Notes under the pieces: generated by a model
What the model saw: only the letters and a program-made list of their open reading frames with translations
Databases searched by the model: none
Told to the model about the DNA's origin: nothing
Origin: Phycisphaeraceae bacterium
GTDB lineage: Bacteria; Planctomycetota; Phycisphaerae; Phycisphaerales; Phycisphaeraceae
Assembly (NCBI GenBank): GCA_028280965.1
Contig: JANQKT010000002.1
Location: 1-47,642, forward strand
Direction: 5' to 3'
Length of the DNA: 47,642 nt
Part shown: in pieces, positions 32,844-41,033 of the stretch
How the letters are laid out: each line of letters begins with the position of its first letter
How positions within the stretch are numbered: position 1 is the first letter of the stretch
Program-made: the position numbers and the translations under genes

Positions 32844-33431
32844 ATGTTGACATTGCCTGCCGACTACCTCATGAGCCGTGGTGCCAACCGGGCTTGCTAT
32901 CGCCACCCCGATGATGCGGGGCGGTGTATCAAGCTCGATCTGGAGCCCGGCGTTGGTCGCAGACCGGGGATGAACCAGATCGAGTTTGAGAATCACAGCA
33001 AGCTGGTGAAGCGGCTTGGGGAGCGCTTCTATCGGCACGCCCCGCGGTGTTACGGCTTTGTTCAGACCAACGAAGGCAAAGGCCTGTGCTTCGAGCTGGT
33101 CCGGGACGCTGGTGGCGGCGTCTCCACACGCTTTGATCGCTACCTCGGCGACACGCAATGCGAGGCCGATCACGCCCACACGCTGATCGACCGGCTCTAC
33201 GCGTTTGTTCTTGACGCCGACGCCCGGCTGTTTGATGTCAACCTGCACAACCTGATGGTCCGGCAAGACGCCGATGGGAGCGAGCAACTCGTCGCCATCG
33301 ATTGGAAAGGGCCCAAGGCCTTGCGCGAGTTTATCCCCGCGTCCAACTACCTGCCCTGGTTCGCCCGGCGAAAGATTGCCCGGCGGTTCGTCCGCCTGCA
33401 TGATCAGGCCCATTCGCTGGCAGCAGGTTGA
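32844..33431 (+). CDS. YrbL-PhoP_reg family kinase-fold protein
   Basis: 195 residues from ATG 32844; earlier in-frame ATGs (32784, 32703) are less likely since the family starts just before the SRGANRACYRHPDDAGRCIK motif (here residues 10-29). That motif, LGERFYRHAPRCYG, the catalytic-loop-like DVNLHNLMVR, and VAIDWKG (the place of the kinase metal Asp) all match the YrbL/PhoP_reg group. In enterobacteria yrbL is under PhoP control; its action is not established. A kinase acting on lipopolysaccharide core sugar is possible in this location beside an MsbA-like exporter; this is inference. Confidence 0.82.
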   Translation: MLTLPADYLMSRGANRACYRHPDDAGRCIKLDLEPGVGRRPGMNQIEFENHSKLVKRLGERFYRHAPRCYGFVQTNEGKGLCFELVRDAGGGVSTRFDRYLGDTQCEADHAHTLIDRLYAFVLDADARLFDVNLHNLMVRQDADGSEQLVAIDWKGPKALREFIPASNYLPWFARRKIARRFVRLHDQAHSLAAG

Positions 33432-33451
33432 GCGAGGAAAGATGCGACAAG

Positions 33452-33539
33452 CCCACGGCGTGCCAGCTTTGAGGCGTGCCGTGGGATACCGTGCGATCTC
33501 GCGCTCGATCCCAAGGCATTGCTGCCGCAACGCCATGGG
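33452..33539. repeat. paired hairpin element (family E)
   Basis: Hairpin 1 spans 33452-33485 (CCCACGGC/GCCGTGGG, with GGCGTGCC directly repeated inside). Hairpin 2 spans 33510-33539 (CCCAAGGCATTG/CAACGCCATGGG, 10 of 12 paired). Read on opposite strands the two hairpins share their outer sequences, as in a REP doublet. It begins 20 bases after the yrbL-like stop, so may serve as the transcript end. Confidence 0.55.
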
Positions 33540-33566
33540 TATGAGATGACTTAGAATCAATGCCTG

Positions 33567-34472
33567 ATGCCCACCCCGACGATCTACATCGTGAGCGACG
33601 GCAAGCCCGGGCACCTGTCTCAGAGCCGCGGCCTGGCGAAGGCGATCGGCCGGCGAGTCGATGTCGTGACCACGGAGTTGGCCGACGGATCTACGCCCAC
33701 ACGCGATATGGAGAACCAGGCCAGCAACGCGCTTGTGATCGCAGCCGGTCGGCGGACATACGGCAGGGCCCTATCCCTGGCCGGGCGTTTGGCCGCGCCC
33801 GCGATCGCGCTGATGAACCCCGGCTGGCTCCAGCGCCGCCGCTTTGACCTGTGTGTGATCCCGTGGCATGACGGCATCGCCGAGTCAGCGAATGTGATCG
33901 TAACGCAAGGCGCACTGAACTCGATTACCCCGGCAGCCAACACCTTGCTAAACGAGGCACTGCTGCTCGTCGGCGGGCCATCGGATCACCATCATTGGGA
34001 AGACGAGTCACTCGCCGCGCAGTTGCGCACGCTGCTTGCGCGTGATACCGCGTTGCAATGGACCGCGACAGGCTCCCGCCGGACACCCGAATCAACCAAG
34101 CGTCTGTTGCAGACTCTTGCCGACGAGCACGGCGGGCGCTTGGTCTATACGCCCGCATCACAGACACCGCAGGGCTGGGTCGCCGAGCAGCTCCAACGCT
34201 GTGGGCTGTGTTGGGTGACCGAAGACAGCGTCTCGATGGTTTACGAGCCACTTTCGGCCGGTGCGCGGGTCGGGCTGCTCGATGTGCCGCGCAGGCCCGG
34301 TAGGCCCGGCCGTGTGGTGCGCGGCGTGCAGTCGTTGATCGAGCGCGGCTGGGTCACGCGGTTCGACGATTGGCGCGAGGGTCGGCCGCTGCCCGCCGAT
34401 CGCCCGCCGTTAGCCGAGGCAGATCGTGTTGCACAAATTGTTTTAGAGCGTTTCCCCGCGTTCTCGCAATAG
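33567..34472 (+). CDS. ELM1/GtrOC1 family protein (DUF1022), putative glycosyltransferase
   Basis: 301 residues. The start is IYIVSDGKPGHLSQSRGLA, characteristic of the family named after plant ELM1. Later motifs GGPSDHHHWEDESLA, WTATGSRRTPES and VTEDSVSMVYEPLSAG (the donor-site-like helix of GT-B enzymes) fit a GT-B glycosyltransferase. Bacterial members often lie in lipopolysaccharide loci, as here. TAGAAT (33552-33557) lies 9 bases before the ATG. The 3' end overlaps the convergent glycosyltransferase gene by 30 bases. Confidence 0.82.
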   Translation: MPTPTIYIVSDGKPGHLSQSRGLAKAIGRRVDVVTTELADGSTPTRDMENQASNALVIAAGRRTYGRALSLAGRLAAPAIALMNPGWLQRRRFDLCVIPWHDGIAESANVIVTQGALNSITPAANTLLNEALLLVGGPSDHHHWEDESLAAQLRTLLARDTALQWTATGSRRTPESTKRLLQTLADEHGGRLVYTPASQTPQGWVAEQLQRCGLCWVTEDSVSMVYEPLSAGARVGLLDVPRRPGRPGRVVRGVQSLIERGWVTRFDDWREGRPLPADRPPLAEADRVAQIVLERFPAFSQ

Positions 34473-35552
34473 GTCTTCATAGACGCCGACAACCGAATCC
34501 ACCATCGTGTCCAGCGTGAATCCACGCGGCACGGTCGCACGCACATCGCGCAGCGGCCCGTCATGCAACTGCCTGATCGCCGCCGCCAGCGCATCGGGGT
34601 CCTGGTTCGGGACCAGCCGTCCGTTGACGCCGTCTTCCACCACGTTCTTTAAACCCGGCCAAGTCGTTGCGATCACCGGCGTGTCCATCGCGAGCGCCTC
34701 GACGACCGTCCGCCCGACGTTGCCCATCTTCAGCGACGCGTTCACGACGACATCGCTGAGCGCGTACACCTCGGCGATCTTTGACTGGCTGCCGGCGAAT
34801 ACAATCCGGCCGCCAACACCATGGTCTCGGGCGAGCCGCTTGAGTTCGTCGAGGTAGGCCCGCTTATCCGCGTGCACCCCGCCGACGATCAGCCCGCGCA
34901 GGTCGGGTATGGTCGGGGCGAGCTCGGCGATCGCTCGTATGAACGACTCGTAGTCCTTGAGCCATGTCACACGCCCGACACTGGTGACGATGAACTTGTC
35001 TTCGAGTTCGTATTCACGCTTGAACCCTTCGATGAATCCGTGATCTGCAGCCGAAGGATCGAACGCGTTCATATCGACGCCGCGTTCGATAACGGTGATG
35101 CGTGTTGGGTCGATGCCATAGCCCTTGCAGACGTGGTCGCGCACCGGCTCGCCCACAGCGATGACACGGTCGCCGCTGACCATGACCCGGCTGTAACGGT
35201 TGACCGAGTTCAGCCCGTGGACCGTCGTGACGAACGGCCGACGCGCCTTGCGGTTCGCCAGCCGGCACAGCCAGGCGGGCACACGGCTGCGCGCGTGGAT
35301 GATGTCGGGCCGGATCACATCAAGCGCACGACGCAGCGCCACCGCGCGCGGCCAAGCGGTCAGCGGGTTCTTGCTGCACACATCGACCGCATGGTGTCGG
35401 CCGCCCTCGCGCTCGACCTGTGCGGCGAGCTTGCCGCCTTGGCTGATGACATGGCTCTCGATGCCGCGCTTCACCAGTTCGCGGCTGAGCTCGGCCGTGC
35501 CGCGCTCGACGCCGCCTTCGTTCAGCTCGGGGAGCACCTGCACGACACGCAT
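34443..35552 (-). CDS. GT4 family glycosyltransferase
   Basis: 369 residues from ATG 35552, which overlaps the stop of the previous gene (ATGA). The acceptor-side start MRVVQVLPELNEGGVERG is typical. The donor domain has GRVTWLKDYESFIRA and VVEALAMDTPVIAT followed by NVVEDGVNGRLV, the E-x7-E type signature. It transfers a sugar from a nucleotide donor onto a growing glycan in the cytoplasm. Last gene of the minus-strand polysaccharide run that begins at 43967. Confidence 0.92.
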   Translation of the reverse strand: MRVVQVLPELNEGGVERGTAELSRELVKRGIESHVISQGGKLAAQVEREGGRHHAVDVCSKNPLTAWPRAVALRRALDVIRPDIIHARSRVPAWLCRLANRKARRPFVTTVHGLNSVNRYSRVMVSGDRVIAVGEPVRDHVCKGYGIDPTRITVIERGVDMNAFDPSAADHGFIEGFKREYELEDKFIVTSVGRVTWLKDYESFIRAIAELAPTIPDLRGLIVGGVHADKRAYLDELKRLARDHGVGGRIVFAGSQSKIAEVYALSDVVVNASLKMGNVGRTVVEALAMDTPVIATTWPGLKNVVEDGVNGRLVPNQDPDALAAAIRQLHDGPLRDVRATVPRGFTLDTMVDSVVGVYEDLLRERGETL

Positions 35553-36886
35553 CACGCAGCCCCCCAATCACGGATCGCCGCGTACACCGGCTGCCCGGGC
35601 TCGAGCCCGAGCGCCCCGACCCCGCCCGCCGCGACGAGCGCCGCGATCACGGCCCGGCGGTGCTCGTCGGTCGCGCCCAGGCCCTGCCAGTAGCGGATCG
35701 AGCCCGGATCCACCCACCAGTCTTCAGGGACCGGCCCGCCGATGAGCAGCTTCGCGAAGCGTTCGGCGACCGCCGGCTGGTGCCAGTACCCGTTCATGAA
35801 CGCACGCGCCTGTTCACCGATTGTCCGAGCAGCTTCGGGTTGTTCGATCGCCTCGCGCGCGACGCGCTCCAGCTCTCCGGGCCGACACAACCAATTGACG
35901 GAGAAGTTTTCGCCCAGGCGTTGATGCAGCTCCTCCCACCCGTACCCGCCGACGATCACCGGTCGGCCATACGCCGCGGCCTCAGATGCGAAGCCGGCCA
36001 TCGGGCTGTCGCTGTAGAGCTCATCAATCACCAGGTCACAGGTCTGGAGGTGCCTTAAGACCTCGGCGTGCGGCATGCCGGTGATGCGCGTGTAGTCGAT
36101 CGCGACGCCGTCGGCCTTGAGTTTGTCGATTACCGCCTCGATCCGTTCGGTGCCCTTGACCTCGGGGTTGCTCGGGCAGTGCAGGATCTTCACTGCACCA
36201 GCTGCTTGCGGCTTAGCACGCTCCGCCCGCTCTTCATTCATCTCAAAAAACGCCGGGTCGTGCGGGAACCCGACATGGAACCAGTTGATAAACGGCCGCT
36301 GCTGATAATGCCCGCACAACGGGTTCTCGACGACCACATCCGCCCACCGGGACATCCAGCGCACACGCGCTCGCTGTCGGCGGACCCGCCGGGCGAGTTT
36401 CTTGCATGCATCCGCCTGCCCTGCGGGATCAAGCACTTGGTGGTGCCAGCCGGTCATGTACCTCGGCCGGGAGTCCGTGCCCAGGAACACGCGGATCACG
36501 CGCTTGCCCAGCAGCCGGTAGATCGGAAGGTCGAGGTAGCCCGGCAGCAGCGACCTGCTGGACACGAACACGAACGCATCTGCGCGGAACAGGGACCAGA
36601 TAAACACAATGAATTGAGCGATTGCCTTCAGCGCCGACCCGAGCGACCCGGCAGGCCCGCCGCGCGCGATCAGCCCACCGATGAATCGAGCAGGGCCAGC
36701 GCCCCAGAGCCGCGCCTGGCCGAGCTTGCCCGGACCTGCCGAATAGCGGTGCTGTGTGAAGTCCACGACCCAGCAATGCGCCCCGCGCTCGGCCAACGCA
36801 CGCGCCAGGCGCGTCGGGAAGCTCGCCGTGTCCCCCGGGCCCAGCAGGACCCGCATGCCCTTGATATCGGGTGTGTCGTCGGTCAT
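35552..36886 (-). CDS. GT-B glycosyltransferase
   Basis: 444 residues. The N-terminal domain starts MRVLLGPGDTASFPTRLARA (from residue 11). A hydrophobic patch near 85-105 (AIAQFIVFIWSLFRADAFVF) may bind membrane. The donor domain shows HCPSNPEVKGTERIEAVIDK and FASEAAAYGRPVIVGGY, which fit a nucleotide-sugar glycosyltransferase without DxD. It is coupled to the GT4 gene and 10 bases behind wbpG, so the two transferases probably add sugars made by the same unit. Exact CAZy family unassigned. Confidence 0.8.
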   Translation of the reverse strand: MTDDTPDIKGMRVLLGPGDTASFPTRLARALAERGAHCWVVDFTQHRYSAGPGKLGQARLWGAGPARFIGGLIARGGPAGSLGSALKAIAQFIVFIWSLFRADAFVFVSSRSLLPGYLDLPIYRLLGKRVIRVFLGTDSRPRYMTGWHHQVLDPAGQADACKKLARRVRRQRARVRWMSRWADVVVENPLCGHYQQRPFINWFHVGFPHDPAFFEMNEERAERAKPQAAGAVKILHCPSNPEVKGTERIEAVIDKLKADGVAIDYTRITGMPHAEVLRHLQTCDLVIDELYSDSPMAGFASEAAAYGRPVIVGGYGWEELHQRLGENFSVNWLCRPGELERVAREAIEQPEAARTIGEQARAFMNGYWHQPAVAERFAKLLIGGPVPEDWWVDPGSIRYWQGLGATDEHRRAVIAALVAAGGVGALGLEPGQPVYAAIRDWGAA

Positions 36887-36896
36887 CTGCCTGTGC

Positions 36897-38153
36897 TCAG
36901 ATGCCGTCTTTGCTGGTGTACTTCAGGTAAAAACTCATCGGCACCAGCTGCATCTGCGCCATGATGCGGAACATCGGCCGCAGCCGCTCGAAGCGCGGCT
37001 TGTAGGTCTTGAAGTCGCGCCAGTGGGCGCGCGGGGCCCGAAGCGTCTCCTCGAACTCTTCATCGCTGAAGCCCAGCCGGGTCTTGACGATGCCGACGAT
37101 CTCGTCGTCGAAATGGAACGGTTCGGTCAGCAGCCTGATCCCCTCATCGCGTTGCATCTGGCCCGAGCGAGTCAACGCCGAGTACCCGACGACGCGCGTG
37201 TCCAGCCCGAACCGCCGGGGCGCGTAGTAGCTATGCAGGAACGTGGTGAAGCGGTTTTCGAGGTGGTGCCCGCCGTACCACTCCCAGCCGTACTCGTCGG
37301 CGAGCGTCTGCTTCGCGTCTTCCTTGTGATAATCCATCCAATACAGCGGGCGGATCTTCTTGACCCGATCGACCACGACGTATTTCATGAACCGCGCGAA
37401 GGTCAGGTTGGGGAAGGTCTTGAACCTGTGCTGTCGGTAGTTGCCGTACTGCCGGACGACCGAATCGACGTACTTGCCGTCGATGTAGAACCAGCCGAGC
37501 GGGCCGATGCCCTCGGTGCGGAACGAGTGGCCCTCGAACTGGTACTTGATCTTGTGTTTCGCGCAGGCCTGGTAGAGCGTCGTCGCCAGCGCGATGTCGG
37601 TCGGGGTCTCGATGTCGATGACGCCGGCCTTGATGAAGGCGCGTGTGATGTCGTTGAACTCCTCGTTGTCGACGACGTGGGTGTACAGATCGACGTTGAG
37701 CTTCTCGAGGACCGTGTGGATGTTGCGCGTCGCGGTGGTCGTGTTCCAGGTGTTGTCGAAATGCGCCGCGAGCGGGCGCAGGCCCCACTCCTTGGCCTTG
37801 ACGATCAGCCAGGAGCTGTCGCACCCGCCGCTGACGCCGACGACCAAGTCATAGTCTTTTCCTTTGCCCGCCTTCTTGATCTCGTCGATCTGCTTTTCGA
37901 GGATCAGTTCGCCTTCCTTGCCGGTGGGGTGGTCGGCCTCGAGCTGGTCGCAGGTGTGGCAGTAGTTGCAGACGCCGGCGTCGTCGAAGCTGATGTGCGG
38001 GGTGTTGACATCAAACAGGCACCGCGAGCACCGGCCGACCTCGCGGTTGTAGGCCTGGATGCGCTCGAAAAAGTCGGCGTGCCCGCCTGCGGGCAGCGGC
38101 AGGGGCCTAGGCGTGGTCGCGGGCTGGGCGGGGGCGAGGGTCAAGGCGGGCAC
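36897..38153 (-). CDS. wbpG: WbpG-like N-acetyl sugar amidotransferase
   Basis: 418 residues from a GTG at 38153; no ATG lies near. The PP-loop is GVSGGCDSS (106-114), which adenylates the substrate. Two Cys pairs ahead of it (CSRC at 42-45, CNYCHTC at 62-68) are the zinc-finger-like motif of the family. WbpG/PseA enzymes convert an N-acetyl group to an acetamidino group using ammonia from glutamine, supplied by HisH2 through HisF2; both are encoded immediately upstream. The first 25 residues are Ala/Pro-rich and unusual, so translation might begin later. The product is probably an amidino derivative of a UDP-diacetamido-uronic acid. Confidence 0.92.
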   Translation of the reverse strand: MPALTLAPAQPATTPRPLPLPAGGHADFFERIQAYNREVGRCSRCLFDVNTPHISFDDAGVCNYCHTCDQLEADHPTGKEGELILEKQIDEIKKAGKGKDYDLVVGVSGGCDSSWLIVKAKEWGLRPLAAHFDNTWNTTTATRNIHTVLEKLNVDLYTHVVDNEEFNDITRAFIKAGVIDIETPTDIALATTLYQACAKHKIKYQFEGHSFRTEGIGPLGWFYIDGKYVDSVVRQYGNYRQHRFKTFPNLTFARFMKYVVVDRVKKIRPLYWMDYHKEDAKQTLADEYGWEWYGGHHLENRFTTFLHSYYAPRRFGLDTRVVGYSALTRSGQMQRDEGIRLLTEPFHFDDEIVGIVKTRLGFSDEEFEETLRAPRAHWRDFKTYKPRFERLRPMFRIMAQMQLVPMSFYLKYTSKDGI

Positions 38154-38162
38154 AATCGTATG

Positions 38163-38921
38163 TCAAAAAAGCTCGTCGAGTTTTTCCCGCCGGGGGTAGT
38201 TGATCAGCACCGAGCGGTTCCTGTTCTGAAAGACGAACAGGCTCCCGGCCCCGGCGGCATCGGCGTTGCCCTCCGCGACGACCCGCTTCACATCCGCCAG
38301 CACGCCCGCGCCCCCGCACGCGACGACCGGCACCTCGACCGCCTCCGCGACCGAGCGCACCAGGTCCAGGTCGTAGCCATCGAACGTGCCGTCCCGGTCG
38401 ATCGAGGTAACCAGGATCTCGCCCACGCCGGCGTCTTCGAGCGTTTTGGCGAACTCGGCCGGGTTGCAACCGGTCTTCTTCGTGCCGCAGCGCGTGACGA
38501 CTTTTTGTTTGCCGCGCCAGCCGGCGCGGGCATCGATCGAGCCGACGACGCTCTGGCTGCCGAACCGGTCCGCGGCCTCGCGCACGAGCGCCAGGTTCTC
38601 GTGCAGCACGCTGTTGAGCACGATTTTTTCGGCGCCGTTGGCCAGCGCGGTCTGGAGGTGCTCGATCGTACGCAGGCCCCCGCCGTAGGCAAACGGCATA
38701 AAACACTCGCGGGCGATCTCGGCGATCAGCTCTGCCTGCGGCGGCTTGCCGCCGGGCGTCGCGCCGATGTCGAGGAACACGAGCTCGTCCACTTCCTTCT
38801 CGTTGAAGATGCGCACCGTGTTGATCGGGTCGCCGACGTAGGTGGGCTTCTTGAAGCGCACGGTCTTGACGAGCTTGCGCCCCTGCAAGAGCAGGCACGG
38901 GATGACGCGCGGGATCGGCAT
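38163..38921 (-). CDS. hisF2: HisF-like ammonia-channel subunit of the sugar amidotransferase (HisF2)
   Basis: 252 residues with the complete HisF barrel pattern: GDPINTVRIFNEKEVDELVF, GGGLRT, LTS-type VTSIDRDGTFDGYD and ACGGAG. The first catalytic Asp of true HisF (CLDVKDG, Asp11) is replaced by Leu (PCLLLQG), while the second, in SIDRDGT, remains. That excludes normal imidazole-glycerol-phosphate cyclisation and fits the HisF2 paralogues found with WbpG. Starts in the hisH2 stop codon (one-base overlap). Confidence 0.92.
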   Translation of the reverse strand: MPIPRVIPCLLLQGRKLVKTVRFKKPTYVGDPINTVRIFNEKEVDELVFLDIGATPGGKPPQAELIAEIARECFMPFAYGGGLRTIEHLQTALANGAEKIVLNSVLHENLALVREAADRFGSQSVVGSIDARAGWRGKQKVVTRCGTKKTGCNPAEFAKTLEDAGVGEILVTSIDRDGTFDGYDLDLVRSVAEAVEVPVVACGGAGVLADVKRVVAEGNADAAGAGSLFVFQNRNRSVLINYPRREKLDELF

Positions 38922-39547
38922 CAGCCGGCCCCCGTGCTGAGTTCCGCGAAGCGCTGCAGGGCGTGGATGCCGTAGCGGTGGCTCTTCTCGGGGTGGAATT
39001 GGCAGGCGAATATGTTGCGGTGCTCGATCGCGCAGACGAATCGTCCGCCGTAGTCTGACGTCGCGGCGACGTTCTCTTCGGGAACGTCATGCGCGTGGTA
39101 GCTGTGCACGAAGTAGAACCGCGGCGTGTTGTCGTAGCCGGTCAGGAGCTGCGAGCCGGCGACGGGCTCGACTTCGCTCCAGCCCATGTGCGGGATGCGC
39201 AGCTTCGCGCCATTGGGCACGCGGAAGCGGATGTTGCGGCCCGGTACCCAGCCGAGCCCGGGCTCCTTACCCTCCTCGCTTTCCTCCAAGAGAAGCTGCA
39301 TGCCCAGGCAGATACCCAGCAGCGGGACGCCTTCGCCGATCACACGTTTTTCCAGCGCATCGCGCAAGCCGGCTTTGTTGAGGTGAGACATCCCCTGGTC
39401 GTAGTGGCCGACTCCCGGGAGTATGAGCTTGTCCGCCGACTCGATTTCCTCAGCGGTGCGGACGATCGACGATTCCACGCCGACCTTGCGGAGCATGTTG
39501 GCGATCGAGCCGAGGTTGCCGCAGCCGTAGTCGACGATCCCGATCAC
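38921..39547 (-). CDS. hisH2: HisH-like glutaminase subunit (HisH2)
   Basis: 208 residues from GTG 39547, which overlaps the stop of the acyltransferase gene by 4 bases. Class I amidotransferase with Cys80 in GICLGMQLL, His185 and Glu187 in QFHPEKS, and PGVGHYD for the oxyanion region. It releases ammonia from glutamine and passes it through the HisF2 barrel. The genomic setting with WbpG and HisF2 shows it serves sugar amidation rather than histidine synthesis. Confidence 0.93.
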   Translation of the reverse strand: MIGIVDYGCGNLGSIANMLRKVGVESSIVRTAEEIESADKLILPGVGHYDQGMSHLNKAGLRDALEKRVIGEGVPLLGICLGMQLLLEESEEGKEPGLGWVPGRNIRFRVPNGAKLRIPHMGWSEVEPVAGSQLLTGYDNTPRFYFVHSYHAHDVPEENVAATSDYGGRFVCAIEHRNIFACQFHPEKSHRYGIHALQRFAELSTGAG

Positions 39548-40077
39548 TTACTTCGGCCCCCGGAATTGTGCCCACGCATCCGCAAGACTTTGGCGGGCAC
39601 GCCGGCGATGATTGCCCCGGCGGGCGCGTCCTGCGTCACGACCGCGCCGGCGCCGACCTGCACGCCTTCGCCGAGCGTGACGCCCGGGAGGATCAGACAG
39701 CCGACGCCGAGGTCGCAGCCGTCGCCGATCACGACCGGCGCGAATTCCAACGACCCGTCCATAATCGGCGTGGTCGGGGCGGTCTCGGCGTGCGTGCTGG
39801 TCAGGATCTTGACGCCCGGGCCGATGCCGACCTGCTTACCGATCGTGACCCCGCCGGCGCTGTGCAGAAAGCACTGCTGGCCGATCCAAGTGCCCGCGCC
39901 GATCGACATCGTGTTCTGGTAGTAGCCCTTGAGGATCGTCTGGTGGCCGACGTAGACGTTGTCGCCGAGCCTGATGTTTTCCGGATGGAAGACGAGCACG
40001 CCTTCTTCAAGGACGACGCCCTCGCCCCGGTCGGCGAAGTCCCAAGGCGGCAGACCTGTCCCGTGGCTGGCGGTCAT
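39544..40077 (-). CDS. left-handed beta-helix acyltransferase
   Basis: 177 residues from ATG 40077, overlapping the SDR stop by 4 bases. Hexapeptide repeats fill most of the chain ([74 protein letters not shown]), ending [13 protein letters not shown] as in the CysE/LacA/WbbJ acetyltransferases. The histidine in LTSTHAET is in the usual place of the catalytic His. It probably O- or N-acetylates a sugar of the same glycan. It is distinct from the WbpD homologue at 42345. Confidence 0.88.
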   Translation of the reverse strand: MTASHGTGLPPWDFADRGEGVVLEEGVLVFHPENIRLGDNVYVGHQTILKGYYQNTMSIGAGTWIGQQCFLHSAGGVTIGKQVGIGPGVKILTSTHAETAPTTPIMDGSLEFAPVVIGDGCDLGVGCLILPGVTLGEGVQVGAGAVVTQDAPAGAIIAGVPAKVLRMRGHNSGGRSK

Positions 40078-41015
40078 CGCGACTGGATCCATTCCGCGGT
40101 GCGCTGGATGCCTTCTTCCAGATCGACCTGCGCCTTGAAACCGAGGATGCGCTCGGCCTTGTCGACGCTGGGGATCCGAAGCGCGATGTCGGCCGACAAC
40201 GGCGGGTCGTGGACGATCTCCGACTTGGACCCGAGCACCCGGCAGATGGTCTGCGCCAGGCCGAGGATCGTGATCACCGTGCGTGCGTTGCCGATGTTGA
40301 AGCTCTCACCGATCGCCTCGGGCACGGAGAGGCAGCGCATGATGCACTCGACAAAGTCATCGACGAAGCACCAGGCGCGGATCTGCGTGCCGTCGCCGTC
40401 GATGTGGATCGTTTCGTTGGCGAGCGCGCGCTTGATGAAGATCTGGATCGCGCCCTCGCCGGTCTGGCCGGGCCCGTAGACGTTGAACGGGCGGACGGTG
40501 ACGGTCGGCAGCTTGTGCTGGGCGTGGTAGGCGTGGGCGAGGTGCTCGCCGGCGAGCTTGGAGACGGCGTAGGTCCAGCGTGCCTCGCCCGCCGAGCCCG
40601 CGACGGTCTGGTCCTCCTCGCCCGAGCGGAAGGCCATCGACCCGAAGACCTCGGAGGTCGAGAAATCGATCAGCCGGTCGGTGATCCCGGCCTGGTGCGC
40701 GGCTTCGAGGACGTTGGCCGTGCCGATCATGTTGACCCGCATCGTGCGGACCGGGTCCTTGATGACGGTGTCGATGCCGGCGATACCCGCGGCGTGGACG
40801 ACGGTGTCGGCGCCCTGCATCGCCTCGGTCAGCGCGGGGAGGTCGAGCACGTCGCCCTTGATCACCTTGATGTTCGGGTGGCCGGCTAGGTCGCTGGTCG
40901 AGAGCGTGTCGCGGTGGAAGTTGTCGTAGACGACGATGTGCTGGTCATCGACGAGCCGACGGATGATCGTGTTGGCGATGAAGCCGGCGCCGCCGGTGAT
41001 GAAGGTGGTCTTCAT
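40074..41015 (-). CDS. NAD-dependent SDR epimerase/dehydratase
   Basis: 313 residues. Rossmann motif TGGAGFIA (7-14), HAAGIAG, Ser/Thr in DFSTSEVFG, and the catalytic Tyr149-x3-Lys153 in [22 protein letters not shown] is typical of UDP-sugar epimerases and dehydratases. Ribosome site AGGA before ATG. Likely modifies a nucleotide sugar of the locus, for example a 4-epimerase; it does not look like WbpI, which is a non-hydrolysing 2-epimerase of another fold. Confidence 0.92.
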   Translation of the reverse strand: MKTTFITGGAGFIANTIIRRLVDDQHIVVYDNFHRDTLSTSDLAGHPNIKVIKGDVLDLPALTEAMQGADTVVHAAGIAGIDTVIKDPVRTMRVNMIGTANVLEAAHQAGITDRLIDFSTSEVFGSMAFRSGEEDQTVAGSAGEARWTYAVSKLAGEHLAHAYHAQHKLPTVTVRPFNVYGPGQTGEGAIQIFIKRALANETIHIDGDGTQIRAWCFVDDFVECIMRCLSVPEAIGESFNIGNARTVITILGLAQTICRVLGSKSEIVHDPPLSADIALRIPSVDKAERILGFKAQVDLEEGIQRTAEWIQSR

Positions 41016-41033
41016 GGGGATCCTGTTAGTCGT

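Noticed and set aside
36756..38975. 739-residue open frame on the plus strand
   Set aside because: Antisense to wbpG and hisF2, which have clear motifs; the translated product is low-complexity.
38163..39547. Histidine biosynthesis genes hisF and hisH
   Set aside because: HisF lacks Asp11, no other his genes are near, and WbpG with sugar genes surround them, so they belong to the amidotransferase.
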